This document shows, piece after piece, positions 52,818-61,415 of a stretch of 64,000 nt of DNA. Source of the stretch: Deinococcus aestuarii (GTDB lineage Bacteria; Deinococcota; Deinococci; Deinococcales; Deinococcaceae). Within the stretch, counting starts at the first letter, position 1; each line of letters opens with the position of its first letter. The notes beneath the pieces were generated by a model. It made no database searches and was not told where the DNA came from. It worked only from the letters and a program-made list of their open reading frames with translations. The position numbers were made by a program, and so were the translations under genes. The stretch is from positions 211,001-275,000 of the forward strand of contig NZ_JAHKSN010000003.1 in assembly GCF_018863415.1 (NCBI RefSeq), written 5' to 3'.

Positions 52818-52823
52818 AGTCTA
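52818..52823 (-). promoter_or_regulatory. -10 box (TAGACT) of leaderless parAB
   Basis: On the minus strand TAGACT ends seven bases before ATG 52810, with no ribosome binding site. Confidence 0.5.
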
Positions 52824-52930
52824 ACGCACGCGCCCGGCGTCCGCTGCAGGAGTAGAGCCGAGGTGACAAAAGGGCCCATACCCGACCCCACAACAGGCTG
52901 GGAGGCCGGGGGATGGACCCCTCCTCGATC

Positions 52931-52948
52931 TATCTTTCCGGAAAGATA
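52931..52948. promoter_or_regulatory. parS-like 18-bp palindrome (site 2, upstream of parA)
   Basis: Identical to the palindrome within parB. It lies about 110 bases upstream of the parA -10 box, in an otherwise empty 52811-53115 gap, so it could serve both partition and autoregulation. Confidence 0.75.
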
Positions 52949-53103
52949 AGCCGGACCCAGCGGGAGGGGGCAAGAGCTTCACGCAGGCGGTTTGCGAGCA
53001 CCAACCGTGGTCACCCCTGGCCTGGGGCGCCGCGTTCCGGCCTCTGACCAGGGGAAAACCTGAAGAGCGAAGCAGACGGACTTCCAGGCCCCGCCTCGCC
53101 CGC

Positions 53104-53109
53104 TAGAGT
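53104..53109 (+). promoter_or_regulatory. -10 box (TAGAGT) of leaderless MFS gene
   Basis: TAGAGT ends six bases before ATG 53116, with no ribosome binding site. Confidence 0.5.
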
Positions 53110-53115
53110 TCGCCC

Positions 53116-54405
53116 ATGTCTGCCCCCGCCGCCGACTCCTCCAACCGGGCCGTCCTGCGGCTGCCCGAGTTTCGCTCGCTCCTGCTGGCGACCCTGTGCA
53201 GCACCCTGGCGGGCCGCGCCGTGGCCCTGACCGTGGCCTATCAGCTCTATCAACTGACGAAAAACCCTCTCACGCTCGGCCTCCTGGGGCTGGTCGAGGC
53301 GATCCCGGCGCTGAGCCTGGCCCTCTTCGGGGGCGTGGTGGCCGACCGCAACGACCGCCGCCGCATCCTGCTCCTCACGACGGGCGTCGAGGTCGGGTGC
53401 GCGTTCCTGTTCGCCGGGTACGCGGCGCTGGGGACGGGGAGCGGCGTGTGGCCCATTCTCGCCCTGATCTTCTGCCTGGGACTGGCACGCGGCTTCTCGG
53501 ACCCCGCCCTTCCGGCCTTCGAGGCCCAGGTCGTGCCGCGCGATCTCCTGCTGCGGGCCTCGGCGTGGCAGGCGAGCGTGTGGCAGGTGGCGGCAATCTC
53601 GGGCCCGGCGCTCGGCGGGGTGCTGTATGCCGTGCTGGGAGCGGGGGGCGCGTACCTCTTCGCCGCCGTCCTCTTCGGGGTGGCGCTCGTCTGCGTGGCC
53701 TCTATCCGGCCCAAGCCCAGGCCCCGCTTCACTCCCGGCGAGCCCGTGTGGCAGAGCATCAAGGAGGGGCTCGCCTTCGTGTTGCGGCGGCAGGTGCTGG
53801 TGGGAAGCATGGCGCTCGACCTCTTCAGCGTGCTCTTCGGCGGGGCGGTGGCGCTGTTGCCGATCTTCGCCTCGGACATCCTCGGGGTGGGTCCGCAGGG
53901 ACTGGGCATTCTGGTGGCGGCCCCCAGCGTCGGCGCGCTGGCGGTGATGCTCTACGCGACCAACCGCCCGCCGGGACGGGGCGCCGGGCGCACCCTGCTC
54001 GCCGCCGTGGCGGGCTTCGGGGTATGCATGGTCGTGTTCGGGCTCTCCCGAAACTTCGCCCTCAGCGTGGCGGCGCTCGTGCTGGCGGGCCTGTTCGACG
54101 GGATCAGCATGGTGATCCGGCGCGCCACCCTGCGGCTGAGGGCCCCCGACCACCTGCGCGGGCGGGTGAGTGCGGTCAGCAGCATGTTCGTCGGCGCGAG
54201 CAACGAACTCGGCGCCTTCGAGAGCGGCGTGGCCGCCAGCCTGCTCGGCACGGCCCGCAGCGTGTGGCTGGGCGGGGTCGTCACTCTGCTCGTGGTGGGC
54301 CTGACCGCCTACCTCGCCCCCGAGCTGCGGGCGATGAACCTCGACGATGTGCCCGAGGGGGAAGAGCGGCCCGTGGCGCTCGGCGCCGTCAGCGAGACGA
54401 CCTGA
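53116..54405 (+). CDS. MFS transporter, EntS-like group
   Basis: 429 residues, 12 membrane segments. [15 protein letters not shown] between segments 2 and 3 is the MFS motif A, and the [20 protein letters not shown] segment near 355 is typical of the EntS/MFS_3 group, which exports siderophores or drugs. Substrate unknown. It reads away from parA and converges with ilvE. Confidence 0.88.
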   Translation: MSAPAADSSNRAVLRLPEFRSLLLATLCSTLAGRAVALTVAYQLYQLTKNPLTLGLLGLVEAIPALSLALFGGVVADRNDRRRILLLTTGVEVGCAFLFAGYAALGTGSGVWPILALIFCLGLARGFSDPALPAFEAQVVPRDLLLRASAWQASVWQVAAISGPALGGVLYAVLGAGGAYLFAAVLFGVALVCVASIRPKPRPRFTPGEPVWQSIKEGLAFVLRRQVLVGSMALDLFSVLFGGAVALLPIFASDILGVGPQGLGILVAAPSVGALAVMLYATNRPPGRGAGRTLLAAVAGFGVCMVVFGLSRNFALSVAALVLAGLFDGISMVIRRATLRLRAPDHLRGRVSAVSSMFVGASNELGAFESGVAASLLGTARSVWLGGVVTLLVVGLTAYLAPELRAMNLDDVPEGEERPVALGAVSETT

Positions 54406-54423
54406 GCCCCGCACCGGAGGAGA

Positions 54424-55446
54424 TCACTCCACCTTGACGGTCCACCCCTCGGGCGCCTCCACGTCGCCGAACTGGATGCCCGTCAGCTCGTCGTAGAGGC
54501 GCCGCGTCACCGGGCCCACCTCGGTCTCGCTGTGGAAGACGTGGAAGGTCTCGCCGTGCTGAACCCCGCCGATGGGGGTGATCACGGCGGCGGTCCCGCA
54601 GGCCCCGGCCTCCGCGAAGTCGCCCAGGCGGTCGACGTAGACGTCCCGCTCCTCGACCTCCAGCCCCAGACGCTCCCTCGCCAGATACATCAGCGAGTCG
54701 CGGGTGACGCCCGGCAGGATCGAGGGCGAGCGCGGGGTGACGACCTTCCCGTCCCGCGTGATGCCGAAGAAGTTGGCCGAGCCGACCTCCTCGATCTTCG
54801 TGTGGGTCTCGGGGTCGAGGTAGATGCCGTCGGCGAAACCCTGGCCCCGCGCCTCCTGGCCGGGGAGGAGGCTCGCCGCGTAGTTGCCGCCCACCTTGGC
54901 CGCGCCCGTGCCGTTGGGGGCCGCGCGGTCGTAGCGAGAGACGACGAAGTTGGTGGGCGTCAGGCCGCCCTTGAAGTAGGGCCCCACCGGGAAGCAGAAG
55001 ACCGAGAAGAGGAACTCGGGAGCGCTGGCGACCCGGACGTTGTGGCCCACGCCGATCAGGAAGGGCCGCAGGTAGAGCGCCCCGCCCGTGCCGTAGGGCG
55101 GGAGGTAGCCCAGATTGGCCCGCACGACCTGACGGCAGGCGTCGATAAAGGTTTCGGTGGGAACGGGCGGCATGAGCAGCCGGGCGGAGCTGCGGTGCAT
55201 CCGCGCCGCGTTGCGGTCCGGGCGGAAGAGGTTGACCGAGCCGTCGCGGCAGCGGTAGGCCTTGAGCCCCTCGAAGCACTGCTGGCCGTAATGCAGCGCG
55301 CTCGACGCCTCGCTGATGTGGAGCGTGTTGTCCCCCGTGAGCGTGCCCCCGTCCCACGCGCCGCCCCGCCAGTGGGAGAGGTAGCGCAGGTCGGTCCGAA
55401 GGTAGTCGAAACCCAGCGTCGGCCAGTCGATGTTCGGGCGGCTCAT
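54424..55446 (-). CDS. ilvE: Branched-chain amino acid aminotransferase
   Basis: 340 residues, fold type IV PLP enzyme. K184 in GAAKVGGNYAASL is the PLP lysine; LHYGQQCFEGLKAYR and the HTKIEEVGSANFFGI block are hallmarks. It transfers amino groups between branched-chain keto acids and glutamate. Length matches the BCAT group of about 340-360 residues. ATG 55446 is preferred: TAGGGT (55455-55460, minus strand) ends eight bases before it. Confidence 0.95.
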   Translation of the reverse strand: MSRPNIDWPTLGFDYLRTDLRYLSHWRGGAWDGGTLTGDNTLHISEASSALHYGQQCFEGLKAYRCRDGSVNLFRPDRNAARMHRSSARLLMPPVPTETFIDACRQVVRANLGYLPPYGTGGALYLRPFLIGVGHNVRVASAPEFLFSVFCFPVGPYFKGGLTPTNFVVSRYDRAAPNGTGAAKVGGNYAASLLPGQEARGQGFADGIYLDPETHTKIEEVGSANFFGITRDGKVVTPRSPSILPGVTRDSLMYLARERLGLEVEERDVYVDRLGDFAEAGACGTAAVITPIGGVQHGETFHVFHSETEVGPVTRRLYDELTGIQFGDVEAPEGWTVKVE

Positions 55447-55454
55447 GGCTCCCC

Positions 55455-55460
55455 ACCCTA
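55455..55460 (-). promoter_or_regulatory. -10 box (TAGGGT) of ilvE
   Basis: On the minus strand TAGGGT ends eight bases before the ATG. GGGGAG lies between them, so a very short leader with weak ribosome binding is also possible. Confidence 0.45.
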
Positions 55461-55487
55461 GCGCGGAAGCGGGAGGACGGGAGAGCC

Positions 55488-56279
55488 TCAGACCAGCCAA
55501 CTCACGAGCGTCACGGTGACGTGCCAGCCAGCGTGCGCGAGCATCGCCGTCTCCAGGTTGCGGCGCCAGTACAGCCAGCCGAAAGCCACCCCCACGACCG
55601 CGTTGAGGAGGACGGTGCGCGCCACGACGGCAGGCGTCAGCTCGGTCGCCAGCCCCGCCGCCCCGAGGTGTCCGAGGCCAAAGAGCAGGGCCGAGACGAT
55701 CACCGCCCCCCACATCACCCCGGCCCCAGGAGCGCCCCGTCCCCCCCACAGGACGCGCCAGCCGAGCCACGCGAGCAAGGTCATCACCCCCCAGCGCAGC
55801 AGGAGTTCCTCCGCGAGCCCCCCGTAGAGGACGCCCGTGAGCGTTTCGAGGAGGGAGCGGGGACGGCCCAGGCTGAGGGTGGCCCCCGCCGCGCCGAGCA
55901 GGGGCCGGGTAAGGGCGTCGAGCCCCACGAGGCCGACCCCGGTCACGGCCCCCACCAGGAGCCCGGCCACCCCGTCCCCCCGGGTGAAGGGCCGGTCCGA
56001 GAGCCCGGCGACCACCGAGCGCAGCCCCACCCTGGGGGCCAGGAGGACCCCCAGCGCCACGCTCCCGAGGATCAGAACGCCGGGCTGGATCAGCGAGAGG
56101 GCCGCGAGCAGGGCGGGGGAGAGGTCGCCCGGCAGGCTCGGCAGCGGCCCCTCGCCCCGCGCGACGCGTCCGAACAGGTCGAGCAGGGTGGGGTACAGCC
56201 CGAGCAGACCGACGAGGCCCACGGCCGCGAGCCGGGCGAAGGCGGGGAGGAAGGCGGGTGCAGGTCGAGCGGTCGTCAT
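55488..56279 (-). CDS. CPBP-family intramembrane metalloprotease (CAAX prenyl protease-like)
   Basis: 263 residues, about eight membrane segments. The three CPBP motifs are visible: EELLLR (GGLAEELLLRWG, about 165), FGLGH (about 205) and HAGWH near the C-terminus, where HAxxN is usual. It would cleave a membrane-bound substrate, which is not known. AAGGGAG five bases upstream fixes ATG 56279. Confidence 0.87.
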   Translation of the reverse strand: MTTARPAPAFLPAFARLAAVGLVGLLGLYPTLLDLFGRVARGEGPLPSLPGDLSPALLAALSLIQPGVLILGSVALGVLLAPRVGLRSVVAGLSDRPFTRGDGVAGLLVGAVTGVGLVGLDALTRPLLGAAGATLSLGRPRSLLETLTGVLYGGLAEELLLRWGVMTLLAWLGWRVLWGGRGAPGAGVMWGAVIVSALLFGLGHLGAAGLATELTPAVVARTVLLNAVVGVAFGWLYWRRNLETAMLAHAGWHVTVTLVSWLV

Positions 56280-56373
56280 CGAACTCCCTTCCGGGCGGGG
56301 CGGTGAAAGAGGGCGTCCCCTGAAAGCCTCCCAAGGACGCACGCCGCCCCTCCCGTGCTGTACTGGGAGGATC

Positions 56374-56907
56374 ATGACCGAAGACAGCATCCACGACGGC
56401 GGTGTGCCCCGCCAGGCCGAGGCCTCCTCCGACTCCGGCGCCGCCGCGCTCCGGCGCTGGCTGCCCGTGGTGGCGGGCGGCATCGCCGGGGCGGTCACGG
56501 TCACGCTGCTCAACGAGGGGGTCCGGCAGATCATGCCCCACGCGCCGCGCATGGAGGTGATCGGCGAGCGGGCGCTGAGCCGGTCGCTGGACGCGGTGGG
56601 GGTGGACCCTCCCCGGGGTGAGGACCTCTACCGCTGGACCCTGCTCGGCGACCTCGCCTCGAACACCCTGTACTACGCGCTCGTGGGAGTCGGCGACCCG
56701 CGGGGCGCCTGGGGCCGGGGAGGGGCCCTCGGGCTGGCGGCGGGGCTGGGCGCCGCGCTCCTGCCGAGGCCGCTGGGGCTGGGGCACCAGCCGGGGGCAC
56801 GGGCGCCGCTCACCCCGCTCCTGACGGTGGGCTGGTACCTCGCGGGCGGGCTCGCGGCGGCGGCCGCGTACCGGGGGGCGGCGGGAGCGATGGAAACCTC
56901 CGCCTGA
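56374..56907 (+). CDS. Conserved hypothetical membrane protein
   Basis: 177 residues. A charged N-terminal tail precedes two or three hydrophobic stretches: LPVVAGGIAGAVTVTLLNEG (about 30-49), LGLAAGLGAALLP and TVGWYLAGGLAAAAAY. The segment VRQIMPHAPRMEVIGERALSR resembles a recurring motif in uncharacterised membrane proteins. GGGAGG precedes ATG 56374. Function unknown. Confidence 0.7.
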   Translation: MTEDSIHDGGVPRQAEASSDSGAAALRRWLPVVAGGIAGAVTVTLLNEGVRQIMPHAPRMEVIGERALSRSLDAVGVDPPRGEDLYRWTLLGDLASNTLYYALVGVGDPRGAWGRGGALGLAAGLGAALLPRPLGLGHQPGARAPLTPLLTVGWYLAGGLAAAAAYRGAAGAMETSA

Positions 56908-56986
56908 CCGTCCCGCCCGGACAGCGGGGCCGGAGGGTGGCGCCCATGCCGCTCTCCCCCCGTCCGGGCGTGGCAGGATAGCGGCC

Positions 56987-58348
56987 GTGTCTGTGCCGTC
57001 CGCGCGTTCGTCCGCCTCCGCCCCGCCTCACATTCCTCGCGCCCTGAGCGCGGGTCTTTTGCTCGTGGTCCTCGTCGTCGCGTTCGAGTCGATGGCGGTG
57101 GGGACCGTGTTGCCGCGCGTCGCCGACGACCTGCGTGGCCTGGCCCTCTACGGCTGGGCGTCGAGCGCTTTCCTGCTCTCCAGCCTGTTCGGGGCGGTGG
57201 TGTTCGGGACGTTCTCGGACCGCCGGGGTCCGGCGCTCGGGGCCGCGCTCTGCCTGGCGGTGTTCGCGCTCGGGCTGCTCGTCGCGGGGCTCGCGCCCTC
57301 CATGTTCGTCTTCGTGCTCGGGCGGCTCGTGCAGGGCTTCGGGGCGGGAGGGCTGGCCGCGCTTCCCTTCGCCGTGATCAGCACCCGCTTCCCGGAGGCG
57401 AGCCGCGCCCCCATGCTCGCCGCGCTCTCGGGCGCGTGGCTGCTCCCGGCCCTCGTCGGTCCCCTGATCGCCAGCCTGATCGCGGACGCGTGGTCGTGGC
57501 GGGTGGTGTTCTGGGGGCTGACTCCCGTCCTCGCCGTCGTCGCGCCGCTGTGCGTGCTGCCGCTGCGGGGAGGGGAGAGGCGGGCGCCCGCGTCTGCCGA
57601 CCCGCCCCTGTTGTGGCCCGCGCTGGGGCTGACCCTGGCGGCGGGGGCGCTCGTCGAGGGGCTGCGCCGCCCGGACGCGCTGGCCGTGCCCCTGGCCGTG
57701 CTCGGCATGGGCGGCATCCTCCTCGCGTCGCGCCCGCTCTTCCCGGCGGGGATGTGGCGCCTCGCCCCCGGGCTGCCCGCGGGGCTGATGCTGCGGGGCT
57801 GGGCGGCCTTCGGGCTGCTCGGGATGAACACCTTCCTGCCGCTCGCCCTGCACGAGTTGCGCGGCCTGAGCCTCACCCAGGCGGGCTGGCTGCTGAGCGT
57901 CGGCGGCGCGACGTGGACCCTGGGCTCGTGGGCACAGGCGGCCCTGGAGCGGCGCCTCGGCCCCGCCTCCCGCCCGGCGCGCATTCGCCTGGGGATGGTG
58001 GGCGTCTGCATGGGTCTGCTCGTCACGGCCCTCGCGGTGCTGGGGCACCTGCCCCTCTGGGCCGCCTATGCGGGGTGGATCGTGGCCGACTTCGGCATGG
58101 GGGTGGGCTACAACAGCAACAGCCTGCTCGCCCTGTCGAGCGTGCGCCCCGAAGCCTCCGGGCGGCTCTCCGGCCAACTGGCGAACATCGAGGTCCTGAT
58201 GACGGCGGTGGCGGCGGGGACGGCGGGCGCGCTGCTCGCGCGGGTCCAGCCGCTGGACCGGGCCTTCACGCTCGCCTTCCTGGTCACCCTGCTGGGCTCC
58301 CTCGTCACGTGGGCGGCGGCGGGGCGGCTGAGGGGGAGGGGCGGCTGA
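56987..58348 (+). CDS. MFS transporter, DHA2/EmrB-like drug efflux group
   Basis: 453 residues, 12-14 membrane segments. LVVLVVAFESMAVGTVLPRVADDLRG in the first segment (quoted only in part) and GTFSDRRGP (motif A) plus the GRLVQGFGAGG motif B and the ALSGAWLLPALVGPLI motif C are typical of proton-driven drug efflux proteins. The start is GTG 56987 or GTG 56993. It is separate from the first MFS and unrelated in detail. Confidence 0.88.
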   Translation: MSVPSARSSASAPPHIPRALSAGLLLVVLVVAFESMAVGTVLPRVADDLRGLALYGWASSAFLLSSLFGAVVFGTFSDRRGPALGAALCLAVFALGLLVAGLAPSMFVFVLGRLVQGFGAGGLAALPFAVISTRFPEASRAPMLAALSGAWLLPALVGPLIASLIADAWSWRVVFWGLTPVLAVVAPLCVLPLRGGERRAPASADPPLLWPALGLTLAAGALVEGLRRPDALAVPLAVLGMGGILLASRPLFPAGMWRLAPGLPAGLMLRGWAAFGLLGMNTFLPLALHELRGLSLTQAGWLLSVGGATWTLGSWAQAALERRLGPASRPARIRLGMVGVCMGLLVTALAVLGHLPLWAAYAGWIVADFGMGVGYNSNSLLALSSVRPEASGRLSGQLANIEVLMTAVAAGTAGALLARVQPLDRAFTLAFLVTLLGSLVTWAAAGRLRGRGG

Positions 58349-58416
58349 GGCCGGGGGCGGCGAGGCGCCCCTCCCGCATCGTTACACGGCCACCCATCTC
58401 CACGGCCGGGCTTCGC

Positions 58417-58422
58417 TAGCCT
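58417..58422 (+). promoter_or_regulatory. -10 box (TAGCCT) of leaderless ddrA
   Basis: TAGCCT ends six bases before GTG 58429, with no ribosome binding site. Confidence 0.5.
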
Positions 58423-58428
58423 GCGGGC

Positions 58429-59007
58429 GTGTCCTACCTGGAGGTCAAGGAGCAGTTGGCCGCCCCCTTTCCGGCCCGGCGCGTCTCGTGGAAACCGCAG
58501 GCGCTGAGCCGGGATCGCTCGTCGGCGCTGATGGTGGCCTTCATCGACGCCCGGACGGTGATGGAGCGCCTCGACGCCGTGTGCCCGGGCGACTGGGCCT
58601 TCGACGTGAAGCTCTTCCCCGGCACGCCCCCCACCGCCCGGGGCCGCCTGACCGTCCTGGGCCTCACCCGCAGCGACGTGGGCGAGGCGGGCGAGGGGGA
58701 GGCGGGCACCCTCAAGGCGGCGGCCAGTGACGCCCTCAAGCGCTGCGCCGTCCACTTCGGCGTGGGCCGCTACCTCTACGACCTCCCCGCCGCCTGGGTC
58801 CCCTGGGACGAGGCCCGCCGCGCGCCCGTCACCCCCGTGGCGCTCCCCGACTGGGCCCTGCCCGAGGAGGAGCGGATGGTCGGCGCCTCACACGTCCTGG
58901 GCGCCCTCGACACCCTGCGCTCCGGTCTGCCCCGCGACCTCGGGCAACTGCGGGAGGTCTACCGCCACGTCAGGGCCGCCCTCGACGCAGCCGAGCGCCC
59001 CTCCTGA
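58429..59007 (+). CDS. ddrA: DdrA-type Rad52-family single-strand annealing/DNA end protection protein
   Basis: 192 residues. Residues 10-125 match the Rad52/Rad22-like annealing fold: APFPARRVSWKPQALSRDRS, MVAFIDARTVMERLDAVCPGDWAFDV (quoted in part), and the TLKAAASDALKRCAVHFGVG helix with GRYLYDLP, a strong signature. DdrA of Deinococcus radiodurans protects 3' DNA ends and is about the same size. A short helical tail follows. It lies directly beside the origin, upstream of the iterons. No radiation/desiccation response palindrome is seen before it. Confidence 0.88.
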   Translation: MSYLEVKEQLAAPFPARRVSWKPQALSRDRSSALMVAFIDARTVMERLDAVCPGDWAFDVKLFPGTPPTARGRLTVLGLTRSDVGEAGEGEAGTLKAAASDALKRCAVHFGVGRYLYDLPAAWVPWDEARRAPVTPVALPDWALPEEERMVGASHVLGALDTLRSGLPRDLGQLREVYRHVRAALDAAERPS

Positions 59008-59115
59008 AGAGGGGACGGCAGATCCCCTAGCTTTGCTGTAAAACGCCGTCCAGGCGCAGGCCAAGCCTCCGACACAGTGGGGGAGTTCAAGGCCCCAGGC
59101 CTTTATGCAAAGGGG

Positions 59116-59518
59116 TACCGATTTACTCGGCATGTCGAAAAAGGGGCCGGAGGCTCCAAATAGGCAATCTTCCCTCCTGGTGGGCTTCTAGCCTCCTGGA
59201 GAACATGCCGAGTAAATCGGTAGTCCCCGGGCTCTAACTACCGATTTACTCGGCAAGAAGTACCGATTTACTCGGCATCTGGTGCATATTCTGCCGAGTA
59301 AATCGGTAGAACAATTCACGCCGGGGTACCGATTTACTCGGCATCTAGTACCGATTTACTCGGCATCTTTCCAAAGTTATCCACAGCCCCCTCCCGATTT
59401 ACTCGGCATCTTTGGGTCGCCAACTACCGATTTACTCGGCAGAAAGTACCGATTTACTCGGAATGTGAACACTGTTCACTACCGATTTACTCGGCAGAAA
59501 GTACCGATTTACTCGGCA
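59116..59518. repeat. Twelve 17-bp iterons (TACCGATTTACTCGGCA)
   Basis: Copies start at 59116, 59206 (minus strand), 59239, 59261, 59292 (minus strand), 59327, 59349, 59392 (one mismatch), 59425, 59447 (one mismatch), 59480 and 59502. Pairs 22 bases apart (59239/59261, 59327/59349, 59425/59447, 59480/59502) alternate with gaps of 31-43, many being 33, so most sites sit on the same DNA face. They are the expected binding sites of RepA. Confidence 0.92.
59377..59385 (+). promoter_or_regulatory. DnaA box (TTATCCACA)
   Basis: A perfect consensus DnaA box between two iterons, which suggests that host DnaA helps open this origin. Confidence 0.85.
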
Positions 59519-59572
59519 TCTTTTTTTTGCAGATGCCGTCTGACACGCAGTTTCGCCGGGCCGGGCCGCCCG

Positions 59573-59636
59573 CCCTTGATGTTGATCATCAATATCTTTT
59601 AAAAGAGAACTACATCCTAAAAATCAACATCAAGGG
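59573..59636. repeat. AT-rich unwinding segment framed by 14-bp inverted repeats
   Basis: CCCTTGATGTTGAT (59573-59586) and ATCAACATCAAGGG (59623-59636) flank 36 bases that are mostly A and T, including TATCTTTTAAAA. An inner palindrome TTGATCATCAA overlaps the left arm. The segment is the probable DNA unwinding element, and the arms may be a RepA operator for autoregulation. Confidence 0.65.
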
Positions 59637-59700
59637 TGCATAGGGCAGGGCGAACCGGGCCGGGCAGGGTCGGGTATAGTTTCGGGCGGAGGCCTCCCCC

Positions 59701-61146
59701 TTGACATCCGTGGAGAAGAAACGCAGGGTCAAGCCCACGGCGCCCGCCGACATCGACCGCTTCGATGAGGCCAACTCGGCGCGGCTGGGGCTCATCTGCG
59801 TGCAGGAGCGCATTCCGAGCGATTACACCCGCTGGGACGTCCAGTTTGTCATCGACAACCGGGACGCGCGGCTGACCTGCATCTCGCCGAGCGAGTACGG
59901 GGGCGTGCCGCACGGCCTGGACGGCGATTTCGCCACGATCCTCAACGTGATGTATCTCGAACAGGGTGCTCCCGAGGACGGCGAGGTCCACACGACGGCC
60001 TACCAGCTCCTCCAGCGGGCGGGCTTTCCCGACTCGGGCCAGTACTACGCGTCGTTGCAAGAAAGCCTCGACCGCCTCAAGGGCGCGACGTACACGGCGA
60101 GCGAGTCGTGGCGCGACCACAAGCGGCAGCGCTGGACGACCGTCAAGTTCAACATCATCGAGCAGATCATGGCCGACACGCAGGGGGACACGTCCTTCGG
60201 GAGCGGCACCAGCCTCAAGGTCCGGCTCGCCCGCCCGGTCGTGCAGAGCATCCGCGAGCGGTATCTCAAGCCGCTCGACATGACCTTCGTCCTCAGCCTC
60301 AAGCGCTCGCTGACCCGCAGCCTCTACCGGGTCCTCGACGCCCACCGCTACGACCCCCAACACCCGCAGGCCCCCGCCGAGGTCTTCCGCATCCAGCTCC
60401 AGCAGTGGGCCCGCGAGTGCAAGTTGCGCGAGACGGTGCCCGCCCGCATCAAGCGCAACCTGGAAAGCGCCCACACCGAACTGCTCGAACGCGGTTACCT
60501 GCGCTCGGTGACCTACGAGGGGACCCGCACCGACACCGTGATCGTCTACGAGTTCGGCGACCTGCCCGCCACCGCGCCCGCCCCCGAGCCCGTCATCGAG
60601 GTAATTCCCGACGCCCCCGTAATCGACGCCCTGCGCCGCTACGGGGTGGCGCACACGGTCGCCCGCAAACTCGTTCAGGACCGGGGCGAGGGGCACGTCA
60701 CCGCGCGGCTGGAAAAGTTCGAGGCGATGATGGGCGCCGGGTACCGGGCCCGCAACAAGGGCGCCCTGCTCGTGGACGTGATTCGCGACGACGAGGGCAA
60801 GTACCTTGACCCCCGGGGTGCCTTGCCCGAGCCGGGACGTGTGGTCCAGGGCGCCCGCCTCAGCGAACTCGCCCGCCGCGAGGCGGAGGAGACCGAGCGC
60901 CTCACCACCGCCGTCGAGCGCGAGTTCCTGGCCCTACCCCCCGACGAGCAGGCCGCCCGCGCGGTCACGCAGGTGCGGCTCTTCGTGGGGCGCGAACTGC
61001 GCGAGGACCACCTGCGGCGCCTGCTGGTCGCCCTGCAAGCGGGTGAGCTGGAGCCCTACGGCCTGTACCGGGAGGTCATGCGCGCCGCCTCCGAACTGCG
61101 TCTCCCGGAGTTCGCCGAGCAGATCCGGGACGCCTACGGCGCCTGA
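59701..61146 (+). CDS. repA: Replication initiator protein A (RPA family)
   Basis: 481 residues. The N-terminal two thirds match the RPA initiator family: RLGLICVQERIPSDYTRWDV, PSEYGGVPHGLDGDFATILN, HTTAYQLLQRAGFPDSGQYY and LKRSLTRSLYRVLDAHRY form the winged-helix modules that bind iterons. The C-terminal third is charged and Ala-rich (a helical tail with PPDEQAARAVTQVRLFVGRE). TTG 59701 is chosen with GGAGG eight bases before it and TATAGT at 59675-59680. It should start replication from the iteron array directly upstream. Confidence 0.9.
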   Translation: MTSVEKKRRVKPTAPADIDRFDEANSARLGLICVQERIPSDYTRWDVQFVIDNRDARLTCISPSEYGGVPHGLDGDFATILNVMYLEQGAPEDGEVHTTAYQLLQRAGFPDSGQYYASLQESLDRLKGATYTASESWRDHKRQRWTTVKFNIIEQIMADTQGDTSFGSGTSLKVRLARPVVQSIRERYLKPLDMTFVLSLKRSLTRSLYRVLDAHRYDPQHPQAPAEVFRIQLQQWARECKLRETVPARIKRNLESAHTELLERGYLRSVTYEGTRTDTVIVYEFGDLPATAPAPEPVIEVIPDAPVIDALRRYGVAHTVARKLVQDRGEGHVTARLEKFEAMMGAGYRARNKGALLVDVIRDDEGKYLDPRGALPEPGRVVQGARLSELARREAEETERLTTAVEREFLALPPDEQAARAVTQVRLFVGRELREDHLRRLLVALQAGELEPYGLYREVMRAASELRLPEFAEQIRDAYGA

Positions 61147-61227
61147 GGCCGGAAGCCGAGAGCCGTACGCTGGAAGTGGATCACACCCTCAGGCCACAAT
61201 GCCCCTCTTTCCTCACAGGAGCCACGA

Positions 61228-61287
61228 GAAGGCCCCTCGTGATCGCCAGTCGAGAATCAGTCCACCGGCCACATCAGAGGGGCCTTC
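61228..61287. repeat. 11-bp inverted repeat downstream of repA
   Basis: GAAGGCCCCTC (61228-61238) and GAGGGGCCTTC (61277-61287) face each other across 38 bases; GCGTTTTTG follows at about 61303. It might end repA transcription or mark a short non-coding element. The rest of 61147-61415 shows nothing else. Confidence 0.4.
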
Positions 61288-61415
61288 ACGGCCCGGACAG
61301 AGCGTTTTTGAATCTCCGGGCCCGCGAACGTCAGGGGACCGGGAGTCTTTCCGTGTGTACGACGCTGTTTCCTGATGCCACACCCACCCCGCCCCGATGG
61401 GAGCACAATGCCGGG

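Larger units (their letters stand above)
59008..59700 (+). other. Replication origin region (iteron type)
   Basis: The 690-base gap between ddrA and repA is far less GC-rich than its surroundings. It contains 12 iterons, a perfect DnaA box, an AT-rich segment framed by inverted repeats, and the repA promoter (TATAGT, 59675-59680). This is the classic order of an iteron-controlled origin just upstream of its initiator gene. Confidence 0.88.

Noticed and set aside
58349..58428. Radiation/desiccation response motif before ddrA
   Set aside because: No 17-bp palindrome of the TTATGT...ACATAA kind is seen; only a short GTTAC element is present.
59116..59518. CRISPR-like array of short direct repeats
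   Set aside because: Repeats are 17 bp, occur in both orientations, have spacers of 5 to about 70 bases, and stand before a replication initiator gene; no cas genes are near.
59282..59602. 106-codon frame with repeated YRFTR units
   Set aside because: The repeats are the iterons read as codons; it lies wholly within the origin.
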